Source: Bacillus sp. THAF10 (GTDB taxonomy: Bacteria > Bacillota > Bacilli > Bacillales > Bacillaceae_I). From it: a stretch of 64,000 bases of DNA. The stretch covers positions 476,001 to 540,000 of the forward strand of contig NZ_CP045403.1 in NCBI RefSeq assembly GCF_009363695.1. The letters are read 5' to 3'. A model generated the notes under the pieces. It was not told where the DNA came from. It did no database searches and saw nothing but the letters and a program-made list of their open reading frames with translations. Shown piece after piece: positions 1-7,773 of the stretch; the first letter of the stretch is position 1, and each line of letters starts with the position of its first letter. The position numbers and the translations under genes were made by a program.

Positions 1-401
1 CACGCGGCTGGGAGCTAACAGTTTGTGACCTGGACTTCAAAGTAGGCGGTGTGTGGCACTACTGCATGAAGTGTGTGGATGAAAACCAAGGAGACTTCTT
101 CGGCTTCGAATCATGGGGTAAGGGAGTTTACCAAGATATCATTCAAAACGAAAAAATCGAATACAAAGATTATTTTTCCGACGCTGAAGGCAACGAATCA
201 AAGGATATGCCATCCACTTTATTGACCTTGCATTTTGAAGAACACCAAGGCAAAACAAAACTCATTAACCGTGCCGTCTACGCCACTCCAGAAGCTCTTA
301 AGACCGTCCTCGATATGGGCATGGAAAAAGGCATTACCGAAACTTGGGATCGCTTAGAAGAACATGTTACCTCTATGAAGGAAGCGGAAAAAAGAGTCTA
401 A
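1..401 (+). CDS. AHSA1/SRPBCC domain protein, 5' partial
   Basis: The reading frame is open from the window edge (first full codon at 3), so the gene starts upstream; the GTG at 51 is internal. The first visible residues (RGWELTVCDLDFKVGG) are a typical AHSA1-type SRPBCC strand, and the end (residues TWDRLEEHV) matches the C-terminal helix that lids the hydrophobic pocket in this family. Proteins of this type bind small hydrophobic ligands; the substrate is unknown. A strong terminator follows at 422-459. Confidence 0.85.
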   Translation, partial: RGWELTVCDLDFKVGGVWHYCMKCVDENQGDFFGFESWGKGVYQDIIQNEKIEYKDYFSDAEGNESKDMPSTLLTLHFEEHQGKTKLINRAVYATPEALKTVLDMGMEKGITETWDRLEEHVTSMKEAEKRV

Positions 402-421
402 TATTTCAAAACTACCAGAGC

Positions 422-459
422 AATCGCCCGGACATTATAAAGTGGTCCGGGCGATTTTT
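422..459 (+). terminator. Rho-independent terminator
   Basis: A perfect 12-bp stem (AATCGCCCGGAC paired with GTCCGGGCGATT) with an 11-nt loop is followed by TTTT. It ends the AHSA1 gene. Confidence 0.9.
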
Positions 460-486
460 AGTATGAAAAAGGAAGGACCCATCCAC

Positions 487-951
487 ATGCCAACTATTAT
501 CCATAAAGAGTTCATTAAGGCACCAATGGAGAAATGCTTTGATCTTGCAAGAAATGTAGACATTCATACCAAAACCACAGCAAAAACAAGAGAAAAAGCA
601 GTCGACGGGGTTACTCGTGGCTTGTTAGAAGAAGGGGACAGTGTTACTTGGGAAGCCATTCATTTTGGTGTAAAACAAAGACTGACTGCTAAAGTAATCA
701 GCATGGAAAAGCCATACGAGTTTACGGACATCATGCTTAAAGGCGCCTTTCAATCCTTCACTCACACCCACCGATTTGAAAGCGTAACAAATGGCACCAT
801 GATGCATGATACCTTTGAATATACAGCTCCTCTTGGGCCACTAGGAATACTTGCAGATAAGCTCTTCCTAAAACGCTACATGACGGGATTCATTATTGAC
901 CGTGCAAAAGAATTGAAGAAGATTGCGGAAGCATCCGAAAGCTCGGGTTAA
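487..951 (+). CDS. SRPBCC family protein
   Basis: About 154 residues. The start is ATG 487, nine bases after GGAAGGA; the longer frame from 442 begins inside the preceding terminator. It begins MPTIIHKEFIKAPMEKCFDL, a standard SRPBCC strand-helix opening, and has the late motif PLGPLGxLAD and the RAKELKKI helix of the START-like 'cell division inhibitor/polyketide cyclase-like' group. A hydrophobic-ligand role is inferred from the family only. It is a second SRPBCC protein right after the AHSA1 gene but has its own leader. Confidence 0.8.
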   Translation: MPTIIHKEFIKAPMEKCFDLARNVDIHTKTTAKTREKAVDGVTRGLLEEGDSVTWEAIHFGVKQRLTAKVISMEKPYEFTDIMLKGAFQSFTHTHRFESVTNGTMMHDTFEYTAPLGPLGILADKLFLKRYMTGFIIDRAKELKKIAEASESSG

Positions 952-1017
952 GCGACCTTTTTTACAGGAGGAAGGCAAAAAACGATGATAATCCACCCCA
1001 GCTTGCTTGAAAACAAA

Positions 1018-1047
1018 GCCCTTGCACCTTAAGTGAGGGTCTTTTTT
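1018..1047 (+). terminator. Weak terminator-like hairpin
   Basis: CCCTTGCAC pairs imperfectly with GTGAGGG (two-base bulge) and is followed by TCTTTTTT. It lies after the SRPBCC gene and just before a 21-bp repeat array. Confidence 0.45.
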
Positions 1048-1090
1048 GTGCTGATGAAGGATATTCAAGCAATTTGATAAGGCTCCCAGA

Positions 1091-1151
1091 GGTTATTGCA
1101 TCACTTTTTCGAGTTATTGCATCACTTTTCCACTTTATTGCATCATTTCTC
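1091..1151 (-). repeat. 21-bp tandem array, 3 units
   Basis: The word TTATTGCATCA begins at 1093, 1114 and 1135, an exact 21-bp period. Read on the minus strand the unit is AAAAGTGATGCAATAA, the same word as the array at 42746-42866, 41 kb away. It lies between the SRPBCC gene and the next small gene. Confidence 0.85.
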
Positions 1152-1230
1152 CATACGGAAGCCTAGCAAATAAAGAAAATATGATAGAATAATAGGAAAA
1201 TGTTACCTAATTCATGAGGGGGAGATGAAT

Positions 1231-1503
1231 TTGGAATTTGTAATGATGTTCACTGTTTATCTTTTCATGCTGGGTGCAACTGTCATGTTAGTAAGCGGAA
1301 TCCTTTATTTACTGTTCAAAAGACTTCATTTTCTCATCATTGTCTTGCTAAGTATGGTGGCCGGGTATATAATTTCAATCAAATTTGAAGTACCAAGTCC
1401 ATGGTTTTTGGTTATTTTCAATGCCATTGCATCATTATTCGCTACCGGACTAATTAAATTAGTGCACTATGCCGGTAAGAAAGCGGAGCAACTTAGTAAG
1501 TAA
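1231..1503 (+). CDS. Small integral membrane protein, unknown
   Basis: About 90 residues with three predicted membrane segments (roughly residues 5-27, 32-48, 55-77) and a short basic tail. I prefer the TTG at 1231, six bases after GGGGGAG; the ATG at 1225 touches the ribosome site with no spacing. No family was recognised. The next gene starts 23 bases after its stop with its own GAGGTGA, so the two may be cotranscribed. Confidence 0.65.
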   Translation: MEFVMMFTVYLFMLGATVMLVSGILYLLFKRLHFLIIVLLSMVAGYIISIKFEVPSPWFLVIFNAIASLFATGLIKLVHYAGKKAEQLSK

Positions 1504-1525
1504 CAAAAAATCTCGAGGTGACCCT

Positions 1526-2044
1526 ATGAAAAACACCATCCCAAACCGAATCCACATCATCGGCTCCGTCGGAAGCGGCAAAACCACCCTAGCAAGAAAG
1601 CTATCCACCCAATATAACATTCCATACTTCGAGCTAGATAATGTTGTCTGGGAGCGCCACCCAAACGGGGATAGAAGGAGGTCTGAAGAGGAGCGAGACC
1701 ACTACCTAGAGACAATCGTCGAGGAAAAAAGCTGGATTATCGAGGGCGCACATAGTCTGCAGTGGGTTGAAAAGAGCTTTAAACAAGCAGATGTAATCAT
1801 CTTTCTCGATCCTCCAAATCCCGTAAGGCTTTTTCGTATCACCAAACGATACATAAAGCAGCTTGCTGGAAAAGAAGCGGCACACTACACGCCAACATTT
1901 GCAATTTTCAAGAAGATGTTTAAATGGAACAAAGCGTTTGAAAAGGAAGCAAAACCAAGGATAGTAAGCATGCTTCAACAGAAGAACTCCATTGTCTTAA
2001 AGGATAGCAGAGAGATAGAAAGGTATTTTCATCAGGAGGTATAA
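1526..2044 (+). CDS. P-loop AAA/adenylate-kinase-like protein (FlaR-type)
   Basis: 172 residues. Walker A is GSVGSGKTT near residue 11, and the order (ELDNVVW motif, IIEGAH strand, DxVIFLDPP) is that of the small adenylate-kinase-like proteins often annotated 'DNA topology modulation protein FlaR'. That name has weak experimental support; nucleotide or nucleoside kinase activity is the conservative reading. The start ATG 1526 follows GAGGTGA. The stop is 2 bases from the next start, so it is an operon with the Nudix gene. Confidence 0.85.
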   Translation: MKNTIPNRIHIIGSVGSGKTTLARKLSTQYNIPYFELDNVVWERHPNGDRRRSEEERDHYLETIVEEKSWIIEGAHSLQWVEKSFKQADVIIFLDPPNPVRLFRITKRYIKQLAGKEAAHYTPTFAIFKKMFKWNKAFEKEAKPRIVSMLQQKNSIVLKDSREIERYFHQEV

Positions 2045-2046
2045 GC

Positions 2047-2478
2047 ATGAAACGAGTCGATGTGGTCTATGCTCTTTTGTTTGACGAGAAGGAAGAGCAA
2101 ATTTTAATGGTGAAAAATAGGGGGAAATCAGCCTCCTACTATACGTTGCCTGGTGGCGCTGTCGAAGCTGGAGAGACCTTAAAGGAAGCTGGTATACGAG
2201 AAGTAAAAGAAGAAACCGGGTTGGAAGTGGAACTAGGAGGAATTTTCAGTGTGGGCGAGGCGTTTTTTGAAGATCGTGGCCACCATGCTATCTTTTTTAC
2301 CTTTACTGGAAAAATAGTTGGGGGAGAAACCAAGATACTGTTCCCTGAAGAAATTGAAGAAGTAATTTGGATGCCAAAAAGTGAGGCGGAGAAATACGTC
2401 CATATCCGGAACGATATCAAAGGTCTAGTCAACAAAATAACAACTGTACCCTATATCCTAAGAGAACAATCTCGCTAA
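2047..2478 (+). CDS. Nudix hydrolase
   Basis: 143 residues. A complete Nudix box lies near residues 38-60 (GG, E, then REVKEETGL), with metal-binding glutamates intact. Such enzymes cleave nucleoside diphosphates linked to another moiety; the substrate cannot be told from sequence. It is translationally linked to the upstream P-loop protein, with its AGGAGG inside that gene's 3' end. A second Nudix protein lies at 31704. Confidence 0.92.
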   Translation: MKRVDVVYALLFDEKEEQILMVKNRGKSASYYTLPGGAVEAGETLKEAGIREVKEETGLEVELGGIFSVGEAFFEDRGHHAIFFTFTGKIVGGETKILFPEEIEEVIWMPKSEAEKYVHIRNDIKGLVNKITTVPYILREQSR

Positions 2479-2545
2479 TGTCGAAACACAAAAAATCATG
2501 ACTCATGCCTACCAGTTCTTAGTCAGTCATCCACTTTATTAAAAT

Positions 2546-2830
2546 AGCATTTTTTAAACAAACGTTCGACCAAGAAAATTTCAATCCCTTGCGGCAGTAA
2601 GAAGAAAACTTTTTTTGAGAAATTAACTTTTAAAAAAGGTGTTGTGGCATAATTCACAAACCTTCAACCTTTCCCTATCAACCGACAAATTTCCCAGGAA
2701 ACCTTTATTGCAGGATAGGTTTTTTCAATCAAACGTTTGATCAATAATTCCCATAACCGTTGCGCCGCAAGGGTTTCAGCAAAAAAAACGAGATTAACTT
2801 TTTGAAAATATATATTAATATAATGCGGCA
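2546..2830 (+). repeat. Dispersed palindromic repeat, doublet copy A
   Basis: Two related units of about 105 bp in tandem, each starting with a T-run and a palindrome (AACAAACGTTCGAC at 2556; ATCAAACGTTTGAT at 2728), then a CCTTGCGGC-like segment, ending in ATTAACTTTT-A-rich-(C/T)ATAAT. The first about 115 bases are almost identical to 7161-7275. The doublet holds no gene and points at the ABC exporter genes. Confidence 0.85.
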
Positions 2831-2964
2831 TTCCTATTCTTCCCAAAGATGCATCTTCATCAACACACATACGTCTTGAGCCCTAGTCAAAATACGTCTC
2901 CTAGTTGTTTATTATCTGAAATTTACAGAATATAATGAAAATATCATGAAAAATGGAGGTATCT

Positions 2965-3939
2965 ATGGAAAAAATCATTGAAGTGCGTGGGATTAAAAAG
3001 CAATATACCAAACGGAAATCGAAGGAAATCGTCACAGCGGTCAACGATGTATCCTTTGATGTACATAAAGGAGAGGTACTTGGACTGCTTGGCCCGAATG
3101 GTGCAGGAAAAACGTCGACCATAAAAATGATATGCGGGTTGCTTAAACCAGACGAAGGTAGCATCCATATTAATGGCCTCGATATTCAAAAAAATCGCCT
3201 GAGATCACTAAAGCATATCAGCGCTGTACTTGAAGGAAACCGCAATCTCTACTGGCGGTTAACCGTACGGGAAAATCTTGAGTATTTTGCTGGAAACCGT
3301 GGACAATCCCGGAAAGAAGTAGCGCCACAAATTGAAAAACTACTACAACAATTTAACCTAAAAGAAAAAGAGCACGAGCTGGTGCAAGGGCTATCTCGGG
3401 GGATGCAGCAGAAGCTTGCGATTGCCGTGGCGCTCTTAGCAAATACAGATGTTATTTTACTTGATGAACCAACCCTTGGGCTTGACGTGGAAATTAGCTA
3501 TGAGCTACGTGAAAGCCTCAAAAAAATCGTCAAGGATGAACAACGAACAATCATCATTAGCTCACATGACATGCCGGTTGTACAGGAGCTTTGTGACCGC
3601 ACGATTATTATCAACAAAGGCACCGTAGTAGTGGATGAAAAAGTAGAGAATCTCCTCAACCTCTTTGAAACAAAAGCATATTCCGTTACTCTCGGAAAAT
3701 CGTTAAGCTCATCTCAGAAACAGAAACTCGCAACCATCTTTCCATTAAGCAAATACAACGAAACCTCACATCAAACCACCGTTGAAGTAAACCTCGAGCG
3801 CAGTGAAGACATCTATCTTCTGTTTGATATTTTTAAAGAGGAGGGAACACCTGTAGAAAGCATCGACCGCACGACGATTGATTTTGAGCAAGTATTCCTG
3901 CAAATCGTGAAGGGGGAGAAGCGTTATGCAATGGCTTAA
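2965..3939 (+). CDS. ABC transporter ATP-binding protein
   Basis: 324 residues. Walker A GPNGAGKTS near residue 46, signature LSRGMQQK, Walker B VILLDEPTLGLD and the switch histidine in SSHDM are all present, so the ATPase should be active. A C-terminal extension of about 100 residues is typical of drug- or antibiotic-exporting ABC-2 ATPases. The start is ATG 2965 after GGAGGT at 2955; the ATG at 2953 overlaps that site. It overlaps the permease gene by 14 bases. The substrate is unknown. Confidence 0.92.
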   Translation: MEKIIEVRGIKKQYTKRKSKEIVTAVNDVSFDVHKGEVLGLLGPNGAGKTSTIKMICGLLKPDEGSIHINGLDIQKNRLRSLKHISAVLEGNRNLYWRLTVRENLEYFAGNRGQSRKEVAPQIEKLLQQFNLKEKEHELVQGLSRGMQQKLAIAVALLANTDVILLDEPTLGLDVEISYELRESLKKIVKDEQRTIIISSHDMPVVQELCDRTIIINKGTVVVDEKVENLLNLFETKAYSVTLGKSLSSSQKQKLATIFPLSKYNETSHQTTVEVNLERSEDIYLLFDIFKEEGTPVESIDRTTIDFEQVFLQIVKGEKRYAMA

Positions 3940-4699
3940 TGTCCTAAATGCCAATGTCCGAAAAGAATATATTGAATTAAAACGCTACCTGCCAAACACC
4001 ATCGCGCTTGTGCTCACCTTCTATTTTATTTTTCTCGGAGCCTTTTTTGGAATCATGTTTATCGGTGATCCAGCAACCTTTGAGTCCAATGTGCAATATT
4101 CGATTGTTAGTGTGGTGTTTTGGGGACTAACCCTGATGACGATGAACTTTATCGGATTTGCCATCATAACAGAAGCGATGCGCGGAACACTTGAACAGCT
4201 TTATATGTCACCAAAGGGTGTGTGGAAAATCATGCTCACCCGCATCATCGGTCAATTTTTACTGCAATCCGTTTGCATGATTTTCCTGCTTTTTGCTGTC
4301 ATGCTCACATCTGGTCAATGGCTGAATCTTAACCCGATGACCACCATTCCCATCATTCTCATCACAATGATTAGCATGGTAGGAGTTAGCTTCATGATTG
4401 CAGGTCTTGCCATCATCGTGAAGCAAATCCAAGCATTTCTGCAAATCTTCCAGTTCATTCTAATGGCACTGGTATTTGTCCCACTTTCCATCGCACCATA
4501 CCTAGTCTTTGCGCCTTTTGTAAAAGGAGTGAACATGGTAAGAGAAGTGATGATTCAAAATCTAACACTAGCAGATATCGCCTGGATGGATTACGGAATC
4601 CTACTGCTTAACTCAATCATTTACTTAATTCTTGGTCTTCTTATCTTCCATTGGTGTGAAAAAATCGCGATGAGAAAAGGACTGCTTGGCCAGTACTAA
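3926..4699 (+). CDS. ABC-2 type transporter permease
   Basis: 257 residues with six hydrophobic segments (about 25-50, 62-85, 105-130, 142-165, 172-195, 225-247), the usual ABC-2 plan. The segment EAMRGTLEQLYMSPKG is the cytoplasmic coupling helix region of this family. It partners the ATPase just upstream, whose 3' end it overlaps. The preceding AAGGGGGAG gives strong initiation. Confidence 0.9.
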   Translation: MQWLNVLNANVRKEYIELKRYLPNTIALVLTFYFIFLGAFFGIMFIGDPATFESNVQYSIVSVVFWGLTLMTMNFIGFAIITEAMRGTLEQLYMSPKGVWKIMLTRIIGQFLLQSVCMIFLLFAVMLTSGQWLNLNPMTTIPIILITMISMVGVSFMIAGLAIIVKQIQAFLQIFQFILMALVFVPLSIAPYLVFAPFVKGVNMVREVMIQNLTLADIAWMDYGILLLNSIIYLILGLLIFHWCEKIAMRKGLLGQY

Positions 4700-4731
4700 A
4701 TATAAATGCTCTATCGAAAGGGTGCCACGAA

Positions 4732-5187
4732 TTGCTGCAACCTAACTTAACAATTATTCCGTTTGAACCTAGATATGCCGAACAAACAGTAGAAATGTGG
4801 CGAGACAGCAAGGTTAAAGCAATTGGCCAAAAGGAAGCCCACAGCTTTGAAAGCCACGTCTATTTTTTAACAACTATTTTAGAGAAAGAATACCAAATCT
4901 ATTTGGTTTTACTGAATGAAAAAGTGGTTGGAATGATTGCATACAACGAAGAAGAAATAAGCCAGCTTTATATCCATTCTGACTATCAAGGCATCGGAAT
5001 CGGCACCTTGCTGCTTAACAAAGCAAAAAACGATTCAGCTGGAACCTTAACACTATACACCTTCGAAATAAACAAATCAGCACAACTTTTCTACCAAAAA
5101 CACGGATTCACTATTATTGGCAGAGGCCATCAAAACGAAGAAAACCTTCCGGATATCCTTTATGAATGGAGAAGAGGTTCTCGTTGA
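4732..5187 (+). CDS. GNAT family N-acetyltransferase
   Basis: 151 residues with the acetyl-CoA loop YQGIGIGTLLL near residue 86 and the C-terminal FYQKHGF strand-helix. TTG start at 4732 after GAAAGGGTG. It follows the ABC permease by 32 bases with no terminator, so it may belong to that operon. The substrate is unknown. Confidence 0.85.
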   Translation: MLQPNLTIIPFEPRYAEQTVEMWRDSKVKAIGQKEAHSFESHVYFLTTILEKEYQIYLVLLNEKVVGMIAYNEEEISQLYIHSDYQGIGIGTLLLNKAKNDSAGTLTLYTFEINKSAQLFYQKHGFTIIGRGHQNEENLPDILYEWRRGSR

Positions 5188-5221
5188 TCAATGGCTTGCT
5201 CTTTAAAAATTGGTATAGAAC

Positions 5222-5350
5222 AATTAGTTTATTAGAATAGTAATTTTTAAACAAACGTTTGTTAAAAAATATTTTTGGGATTTATACAAAAGGTTTAAAA
5301 GCCATTCGAGATTTTTCAACTATTTTCGCAATATATATTGGAATAGGGAA
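5222..5350 (+). repeat. Dispersed palindromic repeat, copy C
   Basis: Contains the perfect palindrome AACAAACGTTTGTT (near 5251) and ends with TTTTTCAACTATTTTCGC and a TATTGGAATAGGGA tail shared almost exactly with copy E at 63520-63640. It sits directly upstream of, and points at, the RimJ-like acetyltransferase. Confidence 0.8.
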
Positions 5351-5406
5351 GTGGAGCACCTCTGTTTCCTTTCCTATTACCAGAATTAAAGGGAGCCATT
5401 GCCGCT

Positions 5407-5982
5407 ATGATCAATTTACTTAAAAAACTAACCATTAAAGGAAAACTAGTAACACTAAGGCCATTTACAATGGAGGACCTTCCATTCATCGAAGAATGCC
5501 TAATAGATCCAGAAGTAAATAAATTTACAGGTGGAACCGAGGATGATTTTGATAAAGAAGTGGTGAAAAATTGGTACGCCACTCGCAATGAACAAGAGGA
5601 TCGCTTAGACCTTGCTATTATTGATAACAGAACGAACAATCCTGTAGGAGAAGTCGTCCTTAATTTATACAATGAAGAGCTTAATAGCATGAATTTCCGT
5701 ATCATGATTGGTCCAACGGGAAGAAATCGAGGTTTTGGAACAGAAGCTACAGAGCTGCTATTGCATTTTATTTTTGAACAAACCAAACTAGCTCAACTTA
5801 CTTTAAGTGTGTTTGCTTTCAACCCTAGAGCCATTCATGTGTATGAAAAAATCGGATTTAAGTTAGAGAGTATCGATAAAAATGAATTGCAATATGAAGG
5901 GAAATGGATTGATTCTATTAATATGGTTTTAACCAAAGAATCTTGGCTACAACGTATGAGCGGTTCTGCTGATTTGTTATAA
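5407..5982 (+). CDS. GNAT acetyltransferase, RimJ/RimL-like
   Basis: 191 residues. The opening GKLVTLRPFTMEDLPF is the hallmark of RimJ/RimL-type acetyltransferases, the acetyl-CoA loop is GPTGRNRGFGTEA near residue 100, and FNPRAIHVYEKIGF is the conserved late motif. Initiation is from ATG 5407 with AGGGAG about 11 bases upstream. A dispersed repeat (copy C) ends about 60 bases upstream and may carry its promoter. Confidence 0.85.
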   Translation: MINLLKKLTIKGKLVTLRPFTMEDLPFIEECLIDPEVNKFTGGTEDDFDKEVVKNWYATRNEQEDRLDLAIIDNRTNNPVGEVVLNLYNEELNSMNFRIMIGPTGRNRGFGTEATELLLHFIFEQTKLAQLTLSVFAFNPRAIHVYEKIGFKLESIDKNELQYEGKWIDSINMVLTKESWLQRMSGSADLL

Positions 5983-6024
5983 AACGTTTTTTCTAAAATA
6001 AAGATATCAATAAGGGTGATAAGT

Positions 6025-6501
6025 ATGATGGAGCATTTCACTCATTCCTTAGATTTGAGCAATCCGTTCATTGAAACACCAAAAGAGATAGAAAGATTCA
6101 TTATAAACAAAAGAAACTGGGATGCAGTCGTACTGTACTATTTTGAAAAAGCAGAGGTGCTAGCTGTTCATTACTGGCCGCAAGATCTACATCTCACAGA
6201 AGACAGACAATTTAGCACCAAGAAATACCATTCGCTACTCCCATACATGATAGATGACAAACCCACCGATCTTGACATGCATATCGCTTCCTATTCCCTT
6301 GCACCACCAATTAAACAAATATTGTTAGAAAGCACCACAACAGGACAGTCAACAGACATCTTTGATTTCCAATTAAAAAACAGTTCAGGCGTGCTAGTGC
6401 ATTCCTACGATAACGGAACTAGCCTTTTCTTTGAGGCGAGCATACAAATGTACGAGGAACTAAGCAAATTAACATCACCGGGAGCCATTGAAATACTCTG
6501 A
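6025..6501 (+). CDS. Conserved hypothetical protein
   Basis: 158 residues, soluble, no signal peptide or obvious motif. ATG 6025 lies six bases after AAGGGTG; an in-frame GTG at 6016 overlaps that site. The composition (many Trp, Tyr and His) suggests a folded cytosolic protein. I do not recognise the family. Confidence 0.6.
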   Translation: MMEHFTHSLDLSNPFIETPKEIERFIINKRNWDAVVLYYFEKAEVLAVHYWPQDLHLTEDRQFSTKKYHSLLPYMIDDKPTDLDMHIASYSLAPPIKQILLESTTTGQSTDIFDFQLKNSSGVLVHSYDNGTSLFFEASIQMYEELSKLTSPGAIEIL

Positions 6502-6616
6502 AATGGGAGAATCGATATAAAAAGTTACCATTCCTTAGTCTGATCTTGATATCTATTGAAATAATAAACTGTTCAAAACAAATCACTAATTAGGGAATCA
6601 TAAAGTGAGGGTGGTT

Positions 6617-6820
6617 ATGTCTATTAATAAAAAATTCAAAAAACCAAGACTAGAAGACTATATCATTTACGGAATGCTAGTTGGTTTATTTTGTGGGTCG
6701 GTCCTAAGTACAATAGGATATATGTTTGACTATGTATTCCTTGCTATTCTTTCCTTGAGCTTCGGGCTTGGGTTAGGAACGGTTGGGGGTGCTATTCTTT
6801 ACCATATTAAAACTAGGTGA
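6617..6820 (+). CDS. Small two-span membrane protein
   Basis: 67 residues: a basic N-terminus (KKFKKPR) then two membrane segments (about 17-37 and 40-62) rich in glycine (GLGLGTVGG), suggesting tight helix packing. ATG 6617 after GAGGGTGG; an in-frame GTG lies at 6605. Unknown function. Confidence 0.6.
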   Translation: MSINKKFKKPRLEDYIIYGMLVGLFCGSVLSTIGYMFDYVFLAILSLSFGLGLGTVGGAILYHIKTR

Positions 6821-6864
6821 AAGAAGTGAACTTCCACTATCCAAAATGCATAGATTAAGTTGAG

Positions 6865-7047
6865 GTGGATGCTTATGGGGAGATATCTTTCCTTTTCCTG
6901 AATCTAAAAAAACATGGGACTGAAAAAGACCTTCACGAGCTACAATTGTTAAAAGAGCAAATTGCAAATGCAACAACTTTGAGAGAAATTATCAGATGTA
7001 AAAAATTATTGAAAGAGTTTAAAGGTCGACTGGATGCAGGGAATTAA
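6865..7047 (+). CDS. Small charged helical protein, start uncertain
   Basis: About 60 residues, charged and probably helical (residues DLHELQLLKEQI). The ribosome site GAGGTGG at 6862-6868 overlaps the only in-frame start (GTG 6865). The ATG 6869 it should serve opens another frame that stops after 10 codons. Either a base is missing near 6890 or the gene is decaying. No family recognised. Confidence 0.35.
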   Translation: MDAYGEISFLFLNLKKHGTEKDLHELQLLKEQIANATTLREIIRCKKLLKEFKGRLDAGN

Positions 7048-7112
7048 ATATCACTAAGTCAACAACAGTTCCTTTTTCAATGTCAAAATAAATAAGAATA
7101 CCACTTTTTTTG

Positions 7113-7152
7113 GCACATGTTCAGCTGAACTTTAGCAGAACATGTGCTTTTC
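7113..7152. terminator. Bidirectional terminator
   Basis: GCACATGTTC pairs perfectly with GAACATGTGC, with TTTT on the right and a seven-T run on the left, so it can work in both directions. Confidence 0.8.
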
Positions 7153-7157
7153 TACTA

Positions 7158-7440
7158 TATAATTTTTTAAACAAACGTTCGACCAAGAAAATTTGAATTC
7201 CTTGTGGCTGTAAGGAGAAAACTTTTTTTGAGAAATTAACTTTTAAAAAAGGTGTTGTGGCATAATTCACAAACCCTCCACCAATCTCTAATTACCGACA
7301 AATTTCCCAGGAAACCATGTTCCTAACATAGGTTTTTTCAAACAAACGTTCAATCAAAAAAATACGCATCCCTTGCCCCCCAAGCGTTCCAGCGAAAAAT
7401 TGCAAATTAACTTTTGAAAAAAGTATAGAAATATAATTTT
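7158..7440 (+). repeat. Dispersed palindromic repeat, doublet copy B
   Basis: A second copy of the doublet at 2546-2830, same order and orientation. The first unit is nearly base-for-base identical through AACAAACGTTCGACC, TTAACTTTT and GTTGTGGCATAATTCAC; the second is more diverged (palindrome region AAACAAACGTTCAAT at about 7341). It points at the gene pair 7555-8810. The remaining bases to 7555 show nothing recognisable except the ribosome site. Confidence 0.85.
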
Positions 7441-7554
7441 GAATAGTAATCTTTCATTTGGAGCTTCTAATTTTCGTGAATTGTAAAAAAATCTTGTGAA
7501 TAGGAGCTCTGTTTGAAATAATTGGAATAAACAAACGGCACAGGGAGGAATTTT

Positions 7555-7773
7555 TTGAGAAGCTATATGTTGTTCATCTTATCATTTATCATCCTTTCCA
7601 TGACAGTTTACGCAATGTTTAACGCCTATTATGCGACTAAGCCTAGAGTTGGTCCGATAGGAAATGGAGTTACCATTTCCACTTTTTTTTGGGTGCGATC
7701 TACCTTGTTAATAATTTGTGGATTGAGTTTATTGGGATTAAGTGTGCACTTATGGAGGTCTGAAAAGAAGTGA
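7555..7773 (+). CDS. Small two-span membrane protein
   Basis: 72 residues, two membrane segments (about 4-24 and 46-64) separated by a loop with PRVGPIGNG. TTG start after GGGAGG with seven-base spacing. Its stop overlaps the start of the alpha/beta hydrolase by four bases, so the two are translationally coupled. Unknown function. Confidence 0.7.
   Translation: MRSYMLFILSFIILSMTVYAMFNAYYATKPRVGPIGNGVTISTFFWVRSTLLIICGLSLLGLSVHLWRSEKK

Noticed and set aside
2546..2830. Insertion sequence or transposon
   Set aside because: No transposase frame, terminal inverted repeats or target duplications could be seen; it is a short non-coding repeat.
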